64,000 nt of DNA from Seiridium cupressi (taxonomy: Eukaryota; Ascomycota; Sordariomycetes; Amphisphaeriales; Sporocadaceae): assembly GCA_036674765.1 (NCBI GenBank), contig JARVKI010000102.1, forward strand, positions 83,808-147,807, given 5' to 3'. A model generated the notes under the pieces. The model was not told the DNA's origin. It did not search any database and worked only from the letters and a program-made list of their open reading frames with translations. This document shows, in pieces, positions 22,306 through 33,978 of the stretch. The position numbers were made by a program, and so were the translations under genes. The stretch's first letter is position 1. Each line of letters begins with the position of its first letter.

Positions 22306-23796
22306 TCATAATGGCCTTGTCGCAGTTCTGTACTCACATTCCAACCTGTAATCCCAAGCATGGTCACCCCACACCGCAACTGGCTTTCCTGCTCCCAGAT
22401 CTGTCCAGGCCAAAATCGCAGCACTATCTCCGCCTTGGAATTGCAGTCCACGCAACGTGTGAGTTGAGCCAGTGGCGCCCTGTCTGTCGAAGACACCGTT
22501 GCGCCTCCTGATGATTAATTCATAGGCATAAACGTGAAATTCTCCAAGGGGTGGGCTCCAGGTTACATCGTACTGGTCGCCATTCTGTGTGATGTTGATG
22601 TTCGTAGGCAGTAACACAGTTTCCGGGTGAGCGATAGTGCTGATCGCTGTGGACCACTGAGACTTTGGCTGTGACTGATCGCCATATGTGGTACGGACTT
22701 GGAATTCGTATAATGTGCGATTTGCGAGCCAGACTGCGTCAAGACGATTTGCATCAGCCTTCCCTGGGGTCCAATGTTTTTCACCAGCAGCGCGCATTCT
22801 GTACTCGTAGCCGAAAGCATCGTACACTGGATCCCAAGTTACCACAACGCCCTCCCGACGCGAAGCTGCCCTAACATTTCCAGGGCTTGAGACATGTGGG
22901 AATGTTGAATTCGACGGAATGACCAAGGGCTTTCCCTGGAACCCAAAGTCGTCGGTCGGCGTCTGGACGAAGGCGCTGGCAATCTCGTATTCGCCCATAA
23001 AGTTAAGGTGCAAGCCGTCGTATACATCACGGCAAGCGTGTTCATCGCAATCATAGAGTGATCGTAGATTGACCAGATGGATTTGTGACTCGTCCGTGCT
23101 CCATTCCTTGACTTTACCCTCCAGCAGGTTGTTGTACTGCTCGAGCTTGGCGAGGAGGCCATTTGGTGCCGAATCTGCAAGATAACTATGTTGCGGTACA
23201 TTGGCCAGCGCGAAGTGTAGCCTCCAGTTTCCTGCGCGAGCATGGTCGATAAGAACCTTGACGTTCTCCAGAGTCTGTTCTGCAGTGGTAATGCTGAAGC
23301 CTATGTCATTAAACCCGAGCTCGACCAAGAGATAGTCAGGCTCGTACTCGACCACATGCTGTTGAATAATTTCTTTGGCAAGGCGGACTTGCCAACCCCA
23401 AACAGCGCAATGTCGCGAACCATTGCTACGGACAAATTCTTCAGAGTCTTCCATTTGCTTCGAGTAACCGCCACCATCTCTGATTACGAGATCAGGAAAC
23501 GGTTCTCCGGGGATGATTGGAGGTAATGGAGGAGTCGCGGCCCTTGGGGGATTGGTGCCAGATCTAGGGCCAACGAATTCCAGGTTGAGTTTGTTTTCAT
23601 TCTTCCACTGCCACAGTCTGTAACGCCATGTGAAGTCGCCTTGTCGTCCCTGTGTAATGGAGTCACCGACTATCATGACTTTTGTTGGCACTGGCGGTGG
23701 TACAGGCGTCGATGTCGTGGCTGCTATGAAGAAAGTGAAAAGCAGACATGAGGCCAGGACATTCAGAAGAGAATGAAAACCACTAATTCGGACCAT
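22306..23796 (-). CDS. Secreted SGNH/GDSL hydrolase with two fibronectin type III domains
   Basis: Single exon, 496 aa, minus strand. The ATG at 23796 gives a classic signal peptide (hydrophobic LLNVLASCLLFTFFIAATTS, residues 10-29). An upstream in-frame ATG at 23868 would bury it, so it is not preferred. The SGNH fold shows block I VGDSITQG with Ser46, a Gly region (SNGSRHCAVWGWQV), LVELGFND with the block III Asn, and a C-terminal DGLHLN with the Asp-x-x-His dyad. Two Fn3-like repeats follow (PGNVRAASRREGVVVTWDPV and INITQNGDQYDVTWSPP starts). Such enzymes are extracellular esterases, for example acetylxylan- or lipid-esterase-like; the substrate cannot be told from sequence. It is flanked by AT-rich islands on both sides, unlike the housekeeping genes. 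Confidence 0.82.
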   Translation of the reverse strand: MVRISGFHSLLNVLASCLLFTFFIAATTSTPVPPPVPTKVMIVGDSITQGRQGDFTWRYRLWQWKNENKLNLEFVGPRSGTNPPRAATPPLPPIIPGEPFPDLVIRDGGGYSKQMEDSEEFVRSNGSRHCAVWGWQVRLAKEIIQQHVVEYEPDYLLVELGFNDIGFSITTAEQTLENVKVLIDHARAGNWRLHFALANVPQHSYLADSAPNGLLAKLEQYNNLLEGKVKEWSTDESQIHLVNLRSLYDCDEHACRDVYDGLHLNFMGEYEIASAFVQTPTDDFGFQGKPLVIPSNSTFPHVSSPGNVRAASRREGVVVTWDPVYDAFGYEYRMRAAGEKHWTPGKADANRLDAVWLANRTLYEFQVRTTYGDQSQPKSQWSTAISTIAHPETVLLPTNINITQNGDQYDVTWSPPLGEFHVYAYELIIRRRNGVFDRQGATGSTHTLRGLQFQGGDSAAILAWTDLGAGKPVAVWGDHAWDYRLECEYRTATRPL

Positions 23797-24831
23797 TTTG
23801 ATGGTTTTGTGGGTGCAAAGCTTTCTTGTGGTGTGTTGATGAAGGAGAAATCCCATCAAAACATCCACACAGCCGAGGAGACCTCGGTCTCATAACCACA
23901 TAATTGAGCATATTTCTTTCTACGAAGATACCTTGCGGCCATTAGTTTAGCTCGATGGTCATCAGGTGCCCTTAAAATCGCCTAACTTGCGCATCGGTAT
24001 ATTTTCTCATGGTGAAAAAGCACTCTTTCAAACTCACCAGCCTTTACTCCACGGTTGCGATGAATACCAAAATCGTTTAGACGGCGGTGGCAGTATCGAT
24101 AAAATGATTTGATGGATTGTTAAAAACATGACTTGCAGACTGAGAAGACTGCTTTTATGGGTGACGCGAAAATGCTGGTTTGGGTAACGTTAGGTTCAGA
24201 GTCTTGAATTTCTAGGCGGAAGATGAATCATCTTCACAGCGGCAAATCTATCACGTAACTCAGTTGATTTCTTAATTAGCTGGTAAATTTCCGTGTACTT
24301 TTTAAAATACGTTGGCAGGACTGTTTCGGAGCATAAGTGCGCAACTTTCTCCCTCCTGTATAATAGCTATTCTATAATGCAGAAGTGTTGTAAAGTAGGA
24401 AATGAAGTACGCGACTTAGAGCAATCGCTAGGTATCTGATAAATCGTATCAGACCCTGCCATAATATCCTACCCCGTCTTTTCCCTACTTTAGTGAAACT
24501 TGAATGCTTCTAATGCTGCAAGGACATAAAAATTTCGGCCGTGAGACTTCAGTCTCGAGGACATTACGGTTCGAATATTTTGACTAGATCCAATAATTCC
24601 GTAGTTGAGATAAAGTCAAAATCGTGAAATTTGGTGGTGCTAGAGCTATTTATGTTCCTACTTAAACCACCCCGCCAGGACAGAAGCAAGAGGAATTGCT
24701 CTTAGTCGCATTAGGGGAAGGCCTTATAAGAACAAGTTCCACGACACCAAATCTAGGAACATCCTTACCCAGTTTTCATAAAGACCAGTCTTATCCAATC
24801 CCTCAGTTCGCAGATAGCTGTTCTCTACATA
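23797..24831. other. AT-rich divergent intergenic region
   Basis: About 1 kb between the hydrolase and the amylase, AT-rich in 23900-24660 with many stops in all frames. No gene, repeat unit or RNA gene is recognised. Confidence 0.5.
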
Positions 24832-26728
24832 ATGAAATTCCGAAGCTGGCACCTGTGGCTCTGTGCCTTTCTTCAGGTAATTTCCAACTGCATCCCTACA
24901 GACGTATCGTCGACTGACTACCAATCCTTCAGGCCTGGCAGCCTGGAAACGCAATGCCTACTGCTGGTATATCGGCGCACCAAAAGCACGAAACCGTCGG
25001 TGTGCCCTACGAAGTGGGTGCGACTGTTTACCAAATCCTCGTGGATCGCTTTTATGATGGAGACACGAGTAATAACGGCCCCCTCGAAGATACCGAAAGA
25101 GGAAGAGCCACCAACACGCTCAGCCAGACTGCGAGGACCCCAGAGGAGGCGTCCATCGATTGGAGATATCGGCTGATGAATGGTGGCGACTGGAAAGGCG
25201 TAACCAAGAAGATAGATTATATTGCGGGCATGGGGTTCAAAGCAATCTGGATTAGCCCCATTTCTGAGCCCCAGTTGTGGGCGTCCAAATTCCCAAAACA
25301 TTGGATGCCAGCTTTCAGGAATGCATCTCCGGACGAATATATCACCCTACCTTCCGCCTACCATGGATACAATGCGTTTAACCCAGACGAGTATAATCAC
25401 TTCTTCGGGACTCGAGAAGACTTGCGAGATCTCGTCAATGCTGCGCACGATAGGTAGAATTTCCTTCTTGGTTCTTCCAGATTTGCAGGGAGAATTGATG
25501 GAGGCTAACCGAGCGCAACAGGGGGATGTCTGTCGTTGTCGACATTGTAGCGAACCATGTCGGGTCCTTCCTCGACCCCCAGAAGAAGGAACCTGGCTAC
25601 AGCCCCAAGTTCTTTGACGCTTCATACACAACGACCTATCGTCCTGCCCACCCCTGGGATAACACGTCTTGGTATAAGACGGACGAAGTTGCCGATGACC
25701 CCACATTGAAGCACAACATGGATTACCTCGTGTCTAAAGGGTTTACTGGTCTGGACAATTTCAATTATCGAAATACTGATACCAAGAGAGCAATTCTCAA
25801 CGCTACAGCCGAGCACATGGCATTTATCGGCGCTGACGCTATGAGGATTGATGCTGGCCTATATGTCTATCCGGCAGACCTCCACGACTACGAAAAGATC
25901 ACCGGGCTCAAATCATTTGTCGAGATATTCGATGGTGATGTCAGGTTTATCAGTCAGTGGATGACCCAAGAACACCAGCGACTCGGGTCATGGGGTCTGC
26001 TGGATTTCCCAGTATACCATGCTATTCAGCACAACTTCGCTCAAGGGCGTCCTTTTACGGACTGGAACAAGTCCACTGTCGCTTCTGTATTCGCTCAAGA
26101 CAACGTTTACGGCCGAAACGCCCTCAACCTGCAGACATTTGTAGATAATCACGACGTCGATCGTTTCCTGACCCAAGCGGGCGGCGATATTGATAAACTC
26201 CATCAGGCGCTCATTTTCCTGTTTACTGTACGTGGTCAGCCTATTGTGCTTTACGGAACAGAGCAAGAAAAAGGGAATGATGGCGGCAAACCTATCCAGG
26301 GCTTCTTCGCTGATACTAAAAATCGCTGGAGCATGTTTACGCGCGACGAATCCTCCGGAGAAGTCCTGCCAACGTATTTCCGAACAGATACGGGGATTTA
26401 TCAGCTGGTCAAGAAGTTGAATGGGTTACGTGATCGATTTGCGGCCTTGAGGACGGGGTTGCAGCGGGAGGTCTGGGTCGACGACTCGGTATATGCCTTT
26501 TCGCGGCAATGTGAGATTGCCGGTCCCGAGATTATTGCGATCTTCTCCATCGATCGTATACAGAGATGTCTCAGTATTCCTCTCCAGGGGAGCGCACTTC
26601 AAAAAGGGTCGAAACTCGTCAACGTATGGGACGACGACGACGTTATCCAGGTTGAGAACGTGAACGGCACCAATAAGGTTACCGTGTGCGTTGGAGCGTT
26701 CTCGAACAAGATATATCATGGATTATAA
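24832..26728 (+). CDS. Secreted GH13 alpha-amylase family glycoside hydrolase
   Basis: Three exons: 24832-24876, 24933-25453 and 25522-26728, 590 aa. Exon 1 codes for the first 15 residues of a signal peptide (MKFRSWHLWLCAFLQ) and is joined to AWQPGNAMPTA. All GH13 regions are present: region I DIVANH 196-201, region II ADAMRIDAG with Arg297 and nucleophile Asp299, region III VEIFDG with acid/base Glu323, and region IV FVDNHD with Asp400. The N-terminal part has TVYQILVDRFYDGDTSNN, typical of extracellular alpha-amylases and CGTase-like subfamilies. No starch-binding CBM20 is seen at the C terminus, which ends in a beta-rich domain C. It probably hydrolyses alpha-1,4-glucans outside the cell or in the wall. 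The exact subfamily is unresolved. Confidence 0.9.
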
Positions 26729-26734
26729 TACCTA

Positions 26735-26737
<3 letters not shown>

Positions 26738-26767
<30 letters not shown>

Positions 26768-26814
26768 CATACATACATACATACATACATACATACATAC
26801 ATACATACATACAT

Positions 26815-26852
<38 letters not shown>

Positions 26853-26947
26853 TGACTGACTGACTGACTGACTGACTGACTGACTGACTGACTGACTGAC
26901 TGGATCTGGATCTGGATCTGGATCTGGACCTGGATCTGGACCTGGAC
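26738..26947. repeat. Compound microsatellite (ACAT)n-(ACAG)n-(ACTG)n-(GGATCT)n
   Basis: Starts 10 bases after the amylase stop. About 20 units of ATAC/ACAT (26738-26816), about 9 units of ACAG (26817-26850), about 13 units of ACTG (26851-26902), then about 8 hexamers GGATCT/GGACCT to 26947. Adjacent tetramers differ by one substitution. It lies in the presumed 3' UTR. Confidence 0.95.
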
Positions 26948-27323
26948 ACCAGGCTTAATGTGTGAGAAGCTGGGTCGCTTCGGCTAACACACCAATACCC
27001 TGTACCGTATTGACTGGCTCGGTTATATATGAAGGTGCTTCTTTAAATAGCACTAGTTAACTAGTCCGTTACATAATGCGTGCATAGCCAGGATTTACAC
27101 CTGGGGTTAGCCTATTTGGTTTAGAAAGTGGACCTATTAAACCCCCACTATTCGCGTCTGGGAAGTCGCGTACCCAATCCAGGGTCAATAATAGTCTTTG
27201 GAGCTTTATAAACTCACAAAAACAACTTCCAGTCGGAACCAATAATTCATCGCCTGCAGCACCTATTAATTATCGAGCTGAAGTCATTGAGTCTCTAAGA
27301 CGCCACTTTGCTCTTCCCGCGCC
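26948..27323. other. Intergenic upstream of the 868-aa gene
   Basis: No gene. A perfect 14-nt palindrome ACTAGTTAACTAGT lies at 27052-27065. The segment around 27085-27105 has a CCAGG/CCTGG stem, but no full tRNA fold could be drawn. Confidence 0.4.
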
Positions 27324-30130
27324 ATGGCAGCTAAAGACCCGCTGAAGCGGGATCTCGCGGAAGTTCTGGATAATGTTGGGCATGGCATGTGTCGTGCGTG
27401 TGCCGAGACAGCTTCGGCTGGCTGTGCACACAATGACCCTGAGTCCCTAGCCCAGCGACTGCGCAACGTCCTCGTACAGTGGTTGTCAGTCACTAGCCAG
27501 AATAGCCCTGATGAGATTCAGCCCATGTTCTACTACCTGGAGGAAAGATGGAGCACTCATCCTTCAGGTGCAATTCAGGCTCGCGGTGCTGATTGGGCAA
27601 AATTCGAAGCTGTGCAGTCATTGGCCGCCGAGCTGCAGCTGAACGTCTACCTGGCTCAGTTACAAAGAACCGAGTCGGGCATCGATTACGCCTATGGGAC
27701 CCCTTCAGACCTGGAAGAGACTGACGAAGAAGAGGACGGCGACGAGGATCCGGAGACAGAAAAGGGTTATCCCAAGAGGCATCAACCCAGCACCTCCACA
27801 GAGAAGCCCCCGGAAAAGGTGGAAGCAGTTCCCAGCAACGAATATGTCGAGACGGAATGGTCAGTCAATGTTCTGCTTGATGGCAGGACTACTGTTGAAT
27901 TGTACCTGGATGCTGCCAACATCATCCAGGGATGTGACTTCTTTGACCTTGAGGATCCGGATGAGGAAGACGTCGATGGCGAGTACGGCCATAGTGTAAG
28001 CACTACTGTTTCGTGATGCAAGACGGACACCTGGCTAATATACTCTAGGGAGTCTCATATACTCGCGATTACCGAGCCCAGGTAGGTTCGAACCACCCCG
28101 GGCTTTGACCCGCAGTCTAATTCTTCATAGTCCCTAGCAATCATTCCCCAAAGATCCATCGGTCACTTCTTTTCCAGAGTCTTCGAGAGGGACCAAGGCA
28201 GTGAAGCAGTTGCTGTACTAGATTACTTTGCATCCAGGTGTTTGTTGTCCCCCGAGGACGAAGGACATTTCCACGTACTGCGGCATGTTTGCTCTAGGTG
28301 GAAACCGCCAAGTTCGACCGTTGAAGACCCTGGCGCTGGGAAACCGTGGATCGCTGTTCAAAAGATGGTGCTGCCCAGCCACCTCGCTCTCAAACTACTC
28401 CGAATTGCAGTACGGCATGAAAGCCAAGACTTGTTCGACTCTGTGTGCCTTGGTCTTGGGAGCGTCACGGATAATCATTTCTTATCTCAACTAAGCGACG
28501 CTCTCCAAGGGACAATGCTTTCCTTGGAACTGTTGCGCGAACCGTGAGTTTGTGGTCAAGTTTTCTGTCCAGGTCATTACTGACATTGTATTAGCTTGAT
28601 CGGCACTATCACATCCGGAAAAATGTTAGGAGATAGATACGTCTCAGTAATTAGCCTGTGTAATGCTGAGACTATATCAGAAAAGCTTCGCCAATATGCA
28701 CTTGAGGCGCTGGACGAATCTGTCCGACGCTGTGAAGGGGAGCAGGTCATGGAGCAGGATGGGGATACACTGATCCTCATAGCGCAACACTACCGGGGTT
28801 TCGAATGGCTTCATAACTTGTAGGTCCTGTCCAAAGATTTCATGTTCATACAGCCGCTAACAACAGTAGCGCAGTACCTCTCGTGCGGAAGAAGTGTCAT
28901 GATGCCGCCTTCGCAATAGGCTTCATGTGGAAACTCTATTTGAGTGCCTGTCAGGGAGTCTTTCCTCGAGAAACAGCTTTTGACTTGGTGAAATCAATGG
29001 TGAGGGCCAGCGTGGCTAACTTCCACGTTTCACAGCTTGTCAGTCTTCATTATTGGCAGACTGAGTCCGCAAGGAGAGAAAAATTGCGCAGCCATTTCGG
29101 CCCCAATGAAGTCAGAGGCTTGCCTTGCCTACCAGCGCCGGCTGTGATAGCAACTCTACTCAATCTAGTAGAAGTCATGGCCAATTTCGGCATGGAGGGC
29201 GAACTCAAAACCCTTTCCAAATTACTGGCTGCCCAGTGCCATCTCGTACCGGAGCAAGAATTATACCACCTTTATATACCATTCGTCTGCGCCCTCGTAC
29301 CGCGACTGGAAAGACTCCCCGGGATTTGCTTTTCTGACGAGTCATACCAGCACCTGTTCCTCAGAATCATCGACACCTACTGGCAAAAACACGCCCAGGC
29401 AAAGCCTCCGATGCACTGGGGCATGTTGAGCAAAGAGCTAGCCCACAAATGCGCAGTCTGCACTGCAATGAATGCATTTCTGGCCGATCGCAACAAGCAA
29501 AAACATACCATGAGCAACCATTCCAAGACAGGAATGCGAAGCCATTTGCTCGACACCCTTCGGAAGATGCGCGGTGTAAGCTGCGAGGAGGACAAGGCAG
29601 CAGGAAAGTGCCATCTCACCAAGCTGACCTCTGATCACCACATGGAAACGAAGGAGTGGGAAGTGCGTGGCTTCAACGTCCGAGCAATGCTGCGGAGAGT
29701 TGACCAGAATCATCTCATGCAGTTACTTGGTAGTCATTATCCAAGTATGATGGGCAAGTCTCCCCAAGCTCGACCCGCGGTACCAGCTACCTACATAGCG
29801 CAAGGCACTGCAACAGAATCTGTGCAGAACTGCACTGACGGAATTGCGTGTCATGTACTGGACCAGCACCCAAAACCGTCACCCACTCATGACGGCAGTC
29901 AGCCTGTCCTGCAGAGAGGGTCTGAGCAACTCCCTCTACAAGCAGCGATGCCAAATCATCCATGCCGCCGCTCGTCCCGGTCCCCACTAGCGCCAGTTTC
30001 TCCTAACCATCAGCCAATAACGGGTACAAAGAGAAAATTCGATGGTGTCCTTGATCCTTCCCGTAGCCCACCTGCTCAAATCGCCGGCTGGGGGCAACCT
30101 AAAGTTGTTGATCTTTCAAGTGCCGATTAA
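27324..30130 (+). CDS. Fungal protein of unknown function (resembles the C-terminal half of large 2OG-oxygenase-like fungal proteins)
   Basis: Five exons: 27324-27995, 28049-28081, 28131-28543, 28595-28819 and 28867-30130, giving 868 aa; every junction keeps frame and has GT/AG ends. I recognise no named domain. Visible features: an N-terminal Cys pair (MCRAC), a segment FYYLEERWSTHPSGAIQARG followed by a strongly acidic stretch (ETDEEEDGDED) and NVLLDGRTTVEL; helical repeats in the middle; a CAVCTAMNAFL motif near residue 640 followed by a Lys/Arg/His-rich segment and MLRRVDQNHLMQLLGSHY; and a disordered tail with a basic GTKRKFD element. From memory, this order matches the region downstream of the 2OG-Fe(II) oxygenase domain in a family of large fungal proteins. 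That oxygenase domain is absent here. The function is unknown. Confidence 0.72.
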
Positions 30131-31093
30131 GGAGGGCCTGGCTTGTTGGAGGCGTTAATTGGACCACCAGCTACGTCCAGCTACCACTCAGGGTCTCAAT
30201 TACGTTCTTCACCTGGGTTTTCGTCTTGAATTCATGTTCAAGTATGCTGCCGCCGCTCTGCCTCCATGGACCTTTGAGTTTGAAATTTAAAAGAGTTTAG
30301 TGCCGATTTCTTTATCAGAATTTGAGGCCCAGCCGCGCCATCCCCACAGATGTGGCGGGTAGTTGCCTGAGGATGACCATTCCAAGGTCCTTCATACAAA
30401 TGGACAGGCAGTTCTCCAGACGATTCGATAACATACTGCAAACTCAGGGGCATAGACACACTATTAGTCGCTTTGGCGGGACTTGGGAGATGTTGTCGTT
30501 CGACGAGCGTATGTGCCTCTCCGTATGGGTTTGACAAGTCTGTCGAGTGATCTTGAGGTTCGACCATGTTGGCTCATTTTGATCTCTCAAGGCCTGTTGC
30601 TCTAGATTTTGACTATGGTCTTAAGGCGATGTGGTATATTCCAGATAATTGCATATTCAATGATCAGCTCAATATTCAGAAATTGACTAGGATGACTGTG
30701 ACCACTGATGTATTTTCCCATCTCAAAGGTTTACACCAGAACACTAGGCGACAAATATGGCCATATAATGATTCTTATAACAAGATCCTGTTCAACATCG
30801 CCACCCGGGCATTATCACGAAAAGAACCATAAGCAGCGTCAATATAATGTCCCGATTACTCCGAATACCGGCCCTCTCCGAATCCGCCTCGAGGCCCTTG
30901 ACTGATAACCCAGCGGCTCCGGACTTCCGATCCGACTGTAGCCGGTGTCGGCCGCGAACTATAACTACCGTCTCCATCGGCAGCACATCTGACTTCTTTC
31001 TTCGCAGTTGAATTCGTAGTGACGCCTTGTCAGCCTATCAAATTCAAAAGCAGGTTTCGTTCTTACAGCACTTAACCCACAACGTCTCCATTT
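30131..31093. other. Intergenic, no supported gene
   Basis: About 960 bp. A 109-codon frame on the minus strand (30567-30238) and an 88-codon frame on the plus strand (30566-30832) have no recognisable domain or splice partners. Confidence 0.45.
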
Positions 31094-31976
31094 ATGGCAG
31101 AAACTATCAGTGGCCCTGGATGTCTCTATGTTGAGTCTAGAATCTCGAAGCCAGGTATTCTGGACGAGAAGACTTACTTAAAATGGTACGGTGAAGACCA
31201 CATCGTAGATCTTCTACAGATCTCGGGCATCGGGTCGGCTCGTGTATTGAAAGACGTCAATCCAGACGCGGACAAGCCTTATCTGGTGCTCTTCTCGTTG
31301 GATGACCTGGGTATCATGAAGAGCGACGACATGAAGAACATCAAGGCTAGAAGTGACCTGCTACCAGGCACCGGCAACATCTATGATCTGGCAGATTTCG
31401 ATTCCCGTTTTGATAGTCTAATTCAAGTGTACGATCCAACGGGAAAGGGCAAAGGTGAGTTAAGCTACATTATCGGCGCGGCCGCTTGAAATCGCGAAGG
31501 ATCTGGCGCTTACGATACAATATCCTAGGCCACGCAAGGTCAGTGATATCAGTGCAAATTCAGCTCAAACAAGGGGGAGATGTGGAGGATTTCGACAGGT
31601 GGTACCGCGAAGAGGTAATACCCTTGAGCCCTTGTTCTGTCCATGCATGTTGCTAACCCCTGCGACACAGCACCTGGGCCTCGTGTCCAAGGCGACAGGT
31701 TACCTACGCACCACGAGATTCAAGCTCGTGGCCGCCATGACCAACCCCCAGATGCGGGCGTCTCAGGGGTTGCCCGCGACGGACGAACCCGAGACTGAAC
31801 GTTGCACCTGGCTAGGTATCCACGAATTTGCAGTTGAGAATCCGGACTTGCAAGAAATCAGGAAGCTCACGGCTTCTCCCTGGACAGACAGGATCTACGA
31901 GGGCAGGAAGTTGGGCATCTTCAGGATTTACAAGGTTCTAGCCGAGTTTGGTGAGAAGGCTGGTTTCATGGTTTGA
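31094..31976 (+). CDS. EthD-like / dimeric alpha-beta barrel protein
   Basis: Exons 31094-31454, 31529-31614 and 31671-31976, 250 aa. The protein has two similar halves, each with a ferredoxin-like dimeric alpha/beta-barrel pattern: LYVESRISKPG...YLKWYGEDHIVDLLQISGIGSARVL, and VQIQLKQGGDVEDFDRWYREEHLGLVSKATGYLRTTRFKL. The W-Y-x-E-[DE]-H-[IL] motif after a short strand is typical of EthD-like and related barrel families. Such proteins in fungi are mostly uncharacterised; some act in polyketide or catabolic pathways. No pathway neighbours here give a substrate. No signal peptide, so it is probably cytosolic. The family level is plausible; the function is unknown. Confidence 0.72.
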
Positions 31977-32562
31977 AAGTGTGAAAATGCGCAAGAGAGC
32001 GGCTGTCTGAAAGCGACACTGTCTATTACTGAATCTATTAAATTGTAGTCTCAGGCCGTAGCTACCATCTTCCCGTTGCTAAATAGGGAAATATAATGGT
32101 CAGAGTATCTGTCGATACCGAAACAGATGAAAGTGAAATCAGGTTGGCTTGTGTCCGCATAGGCTACCAAGCACAAACCCTACAACATATTTTAGCATTT
32201 GATTTGTATGCACTCTTTACCAAAAATGCGCTTCTCAAGATGGTTTTGACATTAACTAGAAGAAGTCAATGGTAGAGTGACTCTGGTTACATAGAGTAGT
32301 ATATTGGTTGTGAGGTTGGTGAGATGATGCACAACTCAGCATACCTACATTCTTCGAAGGTTCTTTGGCGCTTTCGTTCAATATAGTAATCCCGGGAGAG
32401 AGCGAGAGAGAGAAAGAGAGAGAACAGAAGCTTCGCCACTGGAACGTTTGCTCAAATTCGGAATCTTAGTGGATCTCAATGCATTGAGGCTTGAACGCCT
32501 GTCTATGGTGATCTACCTCTAGCTGACCGCTATCGAAATCCCTACCAAGGAAGTTCAATTAC
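31977..32562. other. Convergent intergenic region
   Basis: About 585 bp, AT-rich, between two stops. A purine tract of GA repeats lies at about 32397-32425. Nothing else. Confidence 0.5.
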
Positions 32563-33978
32563 CTAACCTCCTGCCAAAACCTTGACGTTCGCACTGTCCG
32601 CTCGCTGGCAGCATTCCTCGATCACTTTCCAGAAAAGTGGCATATCCAGGCCCCGGGGTATCCGTACTCCCGGTTGACCAGGCTCGAGTAGGTGGGCGAC
32701 CGTTCGTCCGGTTTGTGCCCCCTTCAAGGCCTCGTCTAGCGTGCCCTCGGTGATGACTTTGACGTCGAAGCGCTCTGGACGCTTCTCGCCCTCAGTGCTC
32801 TTGGGGTCAAAATCGTAGAAGGGAATTTCATACTCCGTGCCGGCTAGAGCCGCAGCCACGGCTAACGGGTCGTGAAGTGGCGGCCCTTCCACAATGCCGA
32901 AGACGTCCCTGTGTACAGTCAGTGATGGAGCCCGTACCGGCCATGTGAGTAGCTCGGGGATGGACAAACCTATATGTAGCCGCAAAGAAGTTCAATAGCT
33001 CAACCAGCATAGTCCTCAACTCTGTCTTGCCTTTCCCACTCTTCTCCCCGCCATAACCGGGCCCGTACAGGATGGTCTCCTGCACGTCATTCGTTGCCAA
33101 CACGAGATGCGTCAGATCCAACGGAATGAGTGTGATCTTGCTCTTCAATACTTTGTTGTCAAACAGGCTGGCTGCAGCCTCTGGATCGATGAGAATGTTG
33201 AACTCGGCCCACGGCGTATAATTTCCAATGCGCTCCACGCCATCCACCTTGCCCAGCACCGCGGGCGTGAAGCCGCCGCCGACGCTGCCACCCATGATGC
33301 TGAGTCCCTTGATATGCCCCGCAAGGTCTGGGTGCTCTATGAATAGCGCGCCGACGTTTGTCAAGCCGCCTGTCGCTACGACCCACGCGGTCCCCGGCTC
33401 CGTTTCCCACAGCGCTTTAGCCATGGCATCAACGGCGCTCACGGAGCGGTCAGGCTGCGTCACAGGCTTGGGCAGGAGATCCGTGCCATCGAGGCCAGAC
33501 TCTCCATGGATGTCTGTGGGCGCGTGAATAGGAGCGCGCTGCAGAGCGTGGGGATGGCCGGGATAGACGGTCACATCATTGTGCTTGCCGATGGCCAACA
33601 GGACTGAAAGCGCATTGTTGGTGGTCTTGTCCAGCGATGCATTTCCGTGGACTGTGCTGATGTTGAGCAGCCGGATGCCAGGGTGGTAGGCCGCGAGTAG
33701 TATTGCGAAGACGTCCTGCGGATGTGGTTAGCTACACGGTCTTTGCAGAACGAGGCCCGTATCGGAGTCCGAGAGGGGTAGGTAGGGTGCCGGCCGCGTC
33801 CATTGCCGGCGGCCACGTCTGGCTCCGTGTGTCACCGGCCCCTCAAACGTCATGGAACGGCAGGGTTGGAGTCCTTCTCCTGGTCGGAACTAATACTTCA
33901 GATTCGAAACTCAAATTCCGGCCTACTCACATCATGACCTGGATCGCAGTCCAGCCAGACTGGGACTGGTGCTGACAT
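32563..33978 (-). CDS. URH1: Inosine-uridine preferring nucleoside hydrolase
   Basis: Minus strand, exons 33978-33931, 33715-32970 and 32908-32563, 379 aa. The split first exon carries most of the calcium-binding signature: VWLDCDPGHD joined to D-V-F-A-I gives DxDxxxDD at residues 10-17. Further hallmarks are ISTVHGNASLDKTTNNAL, VATGGLTNVGALF, GLSIMGGSVGGG, a GNYTPWAEFNILIDPEAA block with the Asn-x-x-x-Asp of the active site, and PPLHDPLAVA near the C terminus with the conserved His-Asp. The enzyme cleaves ribonucleosides to base and ribose in pyrimidine/purine salvage. The 215-nt first intron is long for this window. Length is normal for the family, and no key residue is missing. Confidence 0.92.

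Noticed and set aside
27085..27140. Possible tRNA or tRNA-derived element (CCAGG/CCTGG stem with a T-loop-like TGTAAAT on the minus strand)
   Set aside because: No acceptor stem, D-arm or anticodon arm could be drawn, and the A-box is absent.
28082..28130. GGTTCGAACC string resembling a tRNA T-arm
   Set aside because: It lies inside a 49-nt intron of the 868-aa gene, too short to hold a tRNA.
30238..30832. 109-codon minus-strand frame and 88-codon plus-strand frame
   Set aside because: No recognisable domain and no conserved neighbours; kept as non-coding for lack of support.
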